Assembly (NCBI RefSeq): GCF_902167145.1
Contig: NC_050098.1
Span: forward strand, 127,980,207 to 128,044,206
DNA length: 64,000 nucleotides
Reading direction: 5' to 3'
Source: Zea mays
Lineage: Eukaryota > Streptophyta > Magnoliopsida > Poales > Poaceae
Below are positions 57,557-64,000 of this stretch, piece by piece (position 1 is the first letter of the stretch; each line of letters opens with the position of its first letter). The translations under genes were made by a program, and so were the position numbers. The notes beneath the pieces were generated by a model that saw only the letters and a program-made list of their open reading frames with translations, was not told the DNA's origin and ran no database searches.

Positions 57557-60500
57557 CATTTCCCGCTAACCTCATAGTAATGGATACTCAGGGAATAGAT
57601 GTCATCCTAGGGATGAATTGGCTAGATAAGTATCAGGCAGTTATCAGTTGTGATAAAAGGACAATCAAGTTGGTGTCCCCACTAGGAGAGGAAGTGGTGA
57701 CCGAGTTAGTCCCGCCTGAGCCAAAGAAAGGAAGTTGTTATCAGATGACTGTCGATAGCAGTGAAGCAGACCCAATTGAGAGGATCAAGATTGTGTCTGA
57801 GTTTCCAGATGTGTTTCCAAAGGATTTACCAGGTATGCCACCAGAGCGGAAAGTTGAATTTGCCATAGAGCTTCTTCCTGGAACCGCCCCCATCTTTAAG
57901 AGAGCTTACAGAATATCTGGACCAGAGTTGGTTGAACTTAAGGAGCAGATTGATGAGCTGTCAGAGAAAGGTTACATTCAGCCAAGCACCTCGCCTTGGG
58001 CCGCCCCTGTCCTATTTGTGGAAAAGAAAGATGGCACCAAAAGGATGTGTATCGATTATCGAGCTCTGAATGAAGTCACAATCAAGAACAAGTACCCTTT
58101 ACCCAGAATAGAAGATCTGTTCGACCAGTTGAGAGGAGCCAGTGTGTTCTCCAAGATAGATCTGAGGTCAGGTTATCATCAGCTCAGAATCCGACCTTCG
58201 GACATTCCGAAGACGGCATTCATTACCAAGTATGGGTTGTATGAGTTCACTGTGATGTCTTTCGGTCTAACAAATGCACCGGCCTTCTTCATGAACTTGA
58301 TGAACAGTGTATTCATGGATTACCTTGATAAGTTTGTGGTGGTATTCATCGATGACATTCTGGTTTATTCTCAAAGTGAAGAAGAGCATGCAGATCATTT
58401 GAGGATGGTATTGCAAAGATTGCGAGAGCACCAGTTGTATGCCAAGTTGAGCAAGTGTGAGTTCTGGATCAGTGAAGTCCTGTTCTTGGGTCACATAATC
58501 AACAAAGAAGGATTGGCTGTGGATCCGAAGAAAGTGGCAGACATTCTGAACTGGAAAGTGCCAACAGATGCCTGAGGAATCAAGAGTTTCATTGGAATGG
58601 CTGGATATTATCGGCGATTCATTGAAGGATTTTCGAAGATTGCAAAACCAATGACAGCGTTGCTAGGCAACAAGGTTGAGTTCAATTGGACCCAAAAATG
58701 CTAGGAGGCCTTCGAAGCGCTGAAAGAGAAGTTGACAACAGCGCCTGTCCTAGTCTTGCCTGATGTGCATAAGCCCTTCTCGGTGTATTGTGATGCTTGT
58801 TACACTGGTTTGGGATGTGTGTTGATGCAAGAGGGAAGAGTTGTGGCTTACTCGTCCCGACAACTGAAAGTTCATGAGAAGAATTACCCAATCCATGATC
58901 TAGAGTTGGCAGCAGTGGTTCACGCACTGAAGACATGGAGGCATTATCTGTTGGACAAAAATGTGATGTTTACACAGACCACAAGAGTCTGAAGTACATA
59001 TTCACTCAGTAAGAGTTGAATATGAGGCAGCGAAGATGGTTAGAGTTGATCAAAGACTATGAGTTGGAGATTCACAACCATCCAGGCAAAGCGAACGTAG
59101 TGGCAGATGCTTTGAGCAGGAAGAGTCAGGTCAACCTGATGGTCGCTCGTCCGATGCCTTATGAGTTGGCCAAGGAGTTTGACAGGTTGAGTCTCGGATT
59201 TCTGAACAATTCGCGAGGAGTCACAGTTGAGTTGGAACCTACCCTGGAGCGGGAAATCAAAGAAGCGCAGAAGAACGATGAGAAGATCAGTGAGATCCGG
59301 CGACTGATTCTAGACGGCAGAGGCAAAGATTTTCGGGAAGATGCAGAAGGTGTGATATGGTTCAAAGACCGCTTGTGTGTTCCCAATGTCCAGTCTATTC
59401 GGGAGTTGATCCTTAAGGAAGCTCATGAGACAGCTTATTCGATTCACCCTGGCAGTGAGAAGATGTATCAGGATCTGAAGAAGAAATTCTGGTGGTACGG
59501 AATGAAGAGGGAAATCGCAGAGCATGTGGCTATGTGTGATAGTTGTCGAAGGATCAAGGCAGAGCACCAGAGACCAGCTGGATTGTTGCAACCGTTGCAA
59601 ATTCCTTATTGGAAATGGGATGAAATCGGCATGGATTTCATAGTCGGATTGCCTCGCACTCGAGCCGGCTACGATTCCATTTGGGTAGTAGTGGACCGCT
59701 TGACCAAGTCAGCCCACTTCATACATGTCAAGACCAACTACAGCAGTGTAGTATTGGCAGAGCTGTATATGTCTCGGATCGTTTGTCTTCATGGTGTGCC
59801 AAAGAAGATAGTGTCAGACCGAGGAACGCAATTCACCTCTCATTTCTGGCAGCAGTTGCATGAAGCCTTGGGCACACATCTGAATTTCAGTTCAGCTTAT
59901 CATCCGCAGACAGATGGTCAGACTGAAAGGACCAATCAAATTCTTGAAGATATGTTGAGAGCCTGTGCGTTGCAAGATCAGTCCGGATGGGACAAGCGAT
60001 TGTCTTTTGCAGAGTTTTCCTATAACAACATTTACCAGGCCAGTTTGAAGATGTCACCATTTCAGGCGCTCTATGGAAGGAGTTGTAGGACTCCGTTGCA
60101 ATGGGATCAGCCTGGAGAAAAGCAGGTGTTTGGGCCAGACATTTTGCTTGAAGCTGAAGAGAACATAAAGATGGTCCGAGAAAATCTGAAGACAGCGCAA
60201 TCAAGGCAGCGAAGCTATGCAGACACAAGAAGAGAGCTGAGTTTCGAGGTTGGAGACTTCGTCTATCTGAAAGTGTCACCGATAAGAGGAGTCAGAAGAT
60301 TCGGAGTCAAAGGCAAGCTAGCACCCCGCTACATCGGTCCGTATCAAATTCTCGCCAGGCGTGGAGAAATGGCCTATCAGCTCAGTCTGCCAGAGAATTT
60401 GTCTGCTGTGCATGATGTCTTTCATGTGTCTCAGTTGAAGAAGTGCTTGCGTGTGCCAGAAGAGCAGTTGCCAGTGGAAGGTCTGGAGATCCAAGAGGAC

Positions 60501-60677
60501 TTGACCTACACAGAGAAACCAGCGCAAATCCTTGAGATTGCAGACAGAGTCACCCGAAGGAAGACCATCAGAATGTGCAAAGTCAGATGGAATCACCACT
60601 CTGAGGAAGAAGCAACCTGGGAGCGTGAAGATGATCTGATGGCTAAATACCTAGAGCTCTTTGCTAGCCAACCCTGA
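57557..60677 (+). pseudogene. C pol: protease end, RT, RNase H, integrase, chromodomain-like tail, broken
   Basis: Order: [14 protein letters not shown] (protease end), RT ([31 protein letters not shown] with FIDD), RNase H ([23 protein letters not shown]), integrase zinc finger (HETAYSIHPGSEKMY...CDSCRRIKAEHQ), core (GMDFIVGLPRT; KIVSDRGTQFTSHFW; DGQTERTNQILEDM), then VFHVSQLKKC and ATWEREDDLMAKYLELF. Stops: TGA 58573 (from CGA), TAG 58702 (from CAG), TAA 59010 (from CAA). One base is lost near 58955 in RNase H. From 59016 to the stop at 60675 the integrase part is fully open (about 550 codons). Confidence 0.93.
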
Positions 60678-60696
60678 ATCTCGAGGGCGAGATTCT

Positions 60697-60713
60697 TTTA
60701 AGGGGGATAGGTT
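60697..60713 (+). other. C polypurine tract
   Basis: TTTTAAGGGGGATAGGT directly before the 3' LTR. Confidence 0.85.
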
Positions 60714-63700
60714 TGTAACGCCCTGAATTTGGGGGTAGAATTTTTTCTTCTTTTCCCTCACCAAATTCGGGCGTTACCCTTTCCTTTTCCCTTTTCTCCT
60801 CGCTAAACCTTGATCTTTTTCCAAAGTTATAGCGGGACTCGGCTTGGGATCCCGTGTAAAGCAAAACCCTAAAATACTTTATTTTGTATGATGCACCATG
60901 CCGAACCATGCATACTTTTGATTGTTTAAAATGTAAATGCATTCATCTAGAGAAAATAGATTTTTAGAAAAAGGAAAACCTTTTTCTTCTCTCTTCCCCC
61001 CTACTTCCCCATTTTTGGCCCAGCCGCCCCCTCCCCCTCGCGCCCGGTCCAGCCGGCCAGCCCAGCTGTGCCCCCCTCCCCCTTCCCTCCCCCGTCGTGG
61101 GTCGCCCCGGCCGGCCCAGCCCCCCCCCCCCCCGCGCGCGCCCCATTTGGGCCCAAAGCGGCCCAGCCGCCCCCCTCCCCCTCCTCCCAAACTCTCTCTC
61201 TCCCCTCCCCTGCGGGCCCCGCCCGTCATCCCCTCCCCTGCCCTAACCGCGCCCCTCTCCTGCGCGCCGCCGCCGCCTCCCTCCCCTGCGCGCCACCGCC
61301 GCCGCCGCCCCCCTGCGCGGTAGGTCCCCCCTCCTCCCTCTCCTCTCCCCCCTCCCTCACTCTCCCCGGCCATGGCGCCCCGTCCCCGGCCATGGCGCCG
61401 CGCCCGGCTCGGCGCCCCCGCGCCGGCCCCGCCCCACCGCGCCACGGCTCGGCCGCCCCCGCCCCGGCTCGGCCGCCCCGCGCCCGCCCCGGCGAGCCCC
61501 GCCCCGTCCCCGACCCCGGCCGCCCCGCCCCGGCTCGGCCGCCCCGCGCCCGCCCCGGCGAGCCCCGCCCCGCCCCGACCTCGCGCCACCCCCGGTGAGC
61601 TGCCCCCGCCCCGCCCGGCGAGCCGCCCCTGCCCCTCCCTCGCGCCGCCCCCCGGCGAGCCGCCCCCGCCCGGCCACGCCTTGGCTCCGGCCATGGCGCT
61701 GCCGCCCCGGCCCCGGTCGCCCTCGCCCCGTGCGCGTCGCCCGGCCCCGCCTCGGCCCAGGCCGCGCCGTCCCGCGCCGCGCCGTCCCGCGCCGCCCCGC
61801 GCCCGGCCGTGCCGCCCCGACCCCGGCTGCGCCGCCCCGGCCGTGCCCCCGCCCCGCCCGTGCGTCGTGCTCGCCCGCCCGCCTAGGCGTGCCTTGCTCG
61901 CATCGTGACGGCCCCGGCGCGGCCTCGAGCTCGGCCCAGTGTGCCTTTGGCGCGCGGCCCCGACGTGCGCACGGCTAGTTCACGGCGTGTGTGTGCGGCC
62001 TTGCGCGCGTGCTCTCATAATGCGCAGTGCCTTGGCACGACTCGTCATGCCCTCGTCTACCCATGGACGTGCCCGTCTACCCCCCCCCCCCCCCTCTATA
62101 TTTTATGCGCGCTAATCACGTTGTGCATGTTAATGAAATAGGAAACTCAATTTAGAAATTGGTTACGTTAGTTAATTTATATAGCTAATCGTCTATCTCA
62201 CTTAATGTTAACCTACTAAAAGTGGTCACGTTTCTATTAGTGCATGTAGCTAATCCTTATTATTGGAGCTAAGTAGAACTAGAGCACGTAACGTATAGTT
62301 ATTATTCTACCCGTAATGCGCCTCGAGCATAAGCTTAAACCCCTGCGATACCTTTCCCCGTTTCTTTCTAACCATGGTAAATGCAATATCGCATGTCATA
62401 TTCTATGCATGTTTAATCTACTTGTTCTCTTGTATGGTGTACTGTTGGTTTCCTAATTTCAATGGATGGATGGATGTATGTTTGCACTCGCATAGAGAAC
62501 GATCCGGTTGAAGAGCCCGAGGAACTAGCAGGAGAAGCCCCTGAGCAGCAGTCGGTTGGTGGAGGCAAGTGTCCCTTGACCTATCTCTGTCCTATTCATT
62601 CTTTAATTCACCTCCCGCATTACACATTTATGCCTAAGGATGTACTAGCTTTGTTATCCATATCCTTGTTTACCTATTTGGGTTGGATTATTATTGTTTA
62701 GCTTTATGCTATTGCTCAACTATAATCAATGAACATGATGAGATTATCTATGATACGCTGTTTTCCCCCTCTTATTATTATGATGTTCTACTTGTGGCCT
62801 TTAAGGGGGCTCGAGCGGTTTCTCGAGTGCCTCTCCGTAAGGACCTGTTCTTTGGATGACCGACCGAGAAAACAGTGCAACCATGAGGGTGGAATGGGGT
62901 GCCCTTAGCTGAATAATCAGAGGATCCGGGGTGTAGTTCGCTTAGCCGTTGTGCCGTCAATGGGGCTCGGTGTATGCGGCTCGCTCTGCCAAGTTTGGGT
63001 TCGCCCCTTGGGGAGGAGTGCGGTGTATTTAGGAAACCTAACGGGCGGCTACAGCCCCAGGGAATCTTTGTAAAGGCTACGTAGTGATGCCCTGCTGGGT
63101 CACCTTGGTAGTGATCAATGGAGAATCATGATCTCCAGGCAGAAAGGGAATCACGGCTTGTGGGTAAAGTGCACAACCTCTGCAGAGTGTTTGAAAACTG
63201 ATATATCAGCCGTGCTCGCGGTTATGAGCAGCCAAGGGAGCTCCAGTGATTAGTGGTACTTGATCAGAGACATTTTGGTTTACAGGTGGCAATGAGACTG
63301 ATGGTTTTGGTTATGACTATGGTGCTGGTAAGTGGTATTCTTTCCGTTTTGAAAGGGTACATCGGGCTAATAACTTGGGTTAATACTAAAACCTGGCTTT
63401 CTACTAGTAAATAATAATCTGACCAACTAAAAGCAACTGCTTGACTTATCCCCACATAAAGCTAGTCCACTACAGCCAAATAGGATACTTGCTGAGTATG
63501 TTGATGTGTACTCACCCTTGCTCTACACACCAAACCCCCCCCATCCCCAGGATGTCAGCATTGCAACCACTGCTCAGGAGAAGATGAAGTTGTGGAAGGA
63601 GACTTCCAGGAGTTCCAAGACTACGACGAGTTCTAGGCGTGGGTTAGCGGCAACCCCTAGTCGGCTGCCTGTGAAGGCCGCGTTTATCTACGTTTCGTTT

Positions 63701-63893
63701 TCGCACTTTGATTTATTGTAAAAACTATGTGGATGTCTCAGACATATGATGTAATCGACTACTATTTCCCTTTTAATACTATTTGAGCACTGTGTGATGA
63801 TGTCCATGTTATGTAACTGCTGTGTACGTGAATTGTTGATCCTGGCACGTACATGGTTCGCATTCGGTTTGTCTTCTAAAACCGGGTGTGACA
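60714..63893 (+). repeat. C 3' LTR
   Basis: 3,180 bp. Its GC-rich island is at about 61000-61900, and a run of 15 C at about 62080-62094 replaces 6 C in the 5' copy. Candidate exons: alpha 62496-62564, beta 63286-63327, gamma 63551-63636, with the same splice signals and phases as in the 5' LTR. Confidence 0.95.
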
Positions 63894-64000
63894 ATGTCAT
63901 TGATTGTCGCTATTCTAGCGAAGGGAAGGTGTTTTTTCGGACATTCGGCTTAAGGCCTTCGTTCACGTCGCAGTCTAAATTCGTTGTTATAACAAATTAA
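63894..64000 (+). mobile_element. Target copy of C (atgtc) and continuation of element B
   Basis: 63894-63898 is atgtc. Then B resumes. 63921-63940 (aagggaaggtgttttttcgg) is the second direct repeat around the antisense gene, matching A at 20718-20733 in reverse complement. B's 3' LTR is not reached. Confidence 0.82.

Larger units (their letters stand above)
51414..63893 (+). mobile_element. Element C: Tekay/Del-type chromovirus with extra ORF before gag
   Basis: LTRs of 3,044 and 3,180 bp (TGTAACGCCC...GGTGTGACA) with target copy atgtc on both sides. The internal region holds primer site TGGTATCAAAG, a 337-codon ORF, gag, protease, RT, RNase H, integrase with a chromodomain-like tail, and a polypurine tract. 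It is structurally complete. gag-pol carries 8 premature stops and 2 frameshifts. It is inserted in B just upstream of the antisense gene's TATA box, so it separates that promoter from B's 3' end. LTR copies are close except for length changes in GC-rich and C-run tracts. Confidence 0.93.
35736..64000 (+). mobile_element. Element B: Tat-lineage Gypsy, gag only, cinful-zeon-like, interrupted by D and C
   Basis: The 5' LTR (TGTTGGGGG...CCCCAACA, about 653 bp once D is removed) is followed by the same primer site as A, then gag, a repeat array and an antisense gene on the minus strand. There is no protease, RT or integrase between gag and the array, so B is non-autonomous. LTR start, LTR length and gag-only structure recall maize zeon, the non-autonomous partner of cinful; the name is from memory. 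B's 3' LTR is outside the window. The presumed left target copy is ggtac (35731-35735). Confidence 0.85.

Overview
The window is grass genomic DNA, most likely maize (Zea) or a very close relative. It is built almost entirely of nested LTR retrotransposons plus one gene-capturing Helitron. The clues are long-LTR chromoviral Gypsy elements, Tat-lineage Gypsy elements carrying an antisense gene, a SIRE-type Copia element with CCGGACA palindromes in its LTRs, and a Helitron 3' end of the maize type (CCGTTGCAACGCACGG...CTAG). I see no intact host gene. The only host-gene trace is an exosome RRP41 fragment carried by the Helitron. Family names rest on motif recognition and recall, not on a search.

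Layout. Bases 1-589 are an older, unassigned TE-like flank. Element E (590 to beyond the window, Tekay/Del-type chromovirus, plus strand) is the base layer. Its 5' LTR is split by a Helitron-like insertion (766-7847) and by non-autonomous LTR element G (9718-16623, minus strand). Its pol is split by Tat-lineage element A (20004-29622, minus strand). Its 3' LTR (32458-34639) is split by a minus-strand LTR of another family, F (34640-35735). F is split by Tat element B (35736 to beyond 64000, plus strand). B holds Copia element D (36287-45604, minus strand) in its LTR and chromovirus C (51414-63893, plus strand) near its 3' end. Exact 5-bp target duplications were read for A (ccgct), C (atgtc), D (attat) and G (ctgct).

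Coding state. D has an open pol of over 1,000 codons and a gag with one stop. A has one 1,315-codon gag-pol frame with 7 premature stops, all explicable as C:G to T:A transitions and with no frameshift, but nearly all of gag is deleted. B keeps gag and lacks pol, so A and B have complementary losses. E and C are full-structure chromoviruses broken by transition-type stops plus a few indels. G has no coding capacity. A and B each carry a three-exon antisense gene with matching intron positions. C has an open 337-codon ORF between its 5' LTR and gag.

Most interesting signal. The long LTRs of C contain three exon-like blocks with splice signals and consistent phase-1 joins that would encode an acidic C-terminal peptide. 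Corresponding signals (a GCAAGT donor, and a CTCAC branch-like motif followed by a pyrimidine-rich acceptor) lie at similar spacing in the LTRs of E and G, and the acceptor block also in F. In addition, three internal start codons (C ORF, C gag, E gag) directly follow acceptor-like YAG. Together these suggest an undescribed spliced, LTR-encoded small gene and splice-controlled ORF usage in long-LTR chromoviruses. This is inference and needs RNA evidence.
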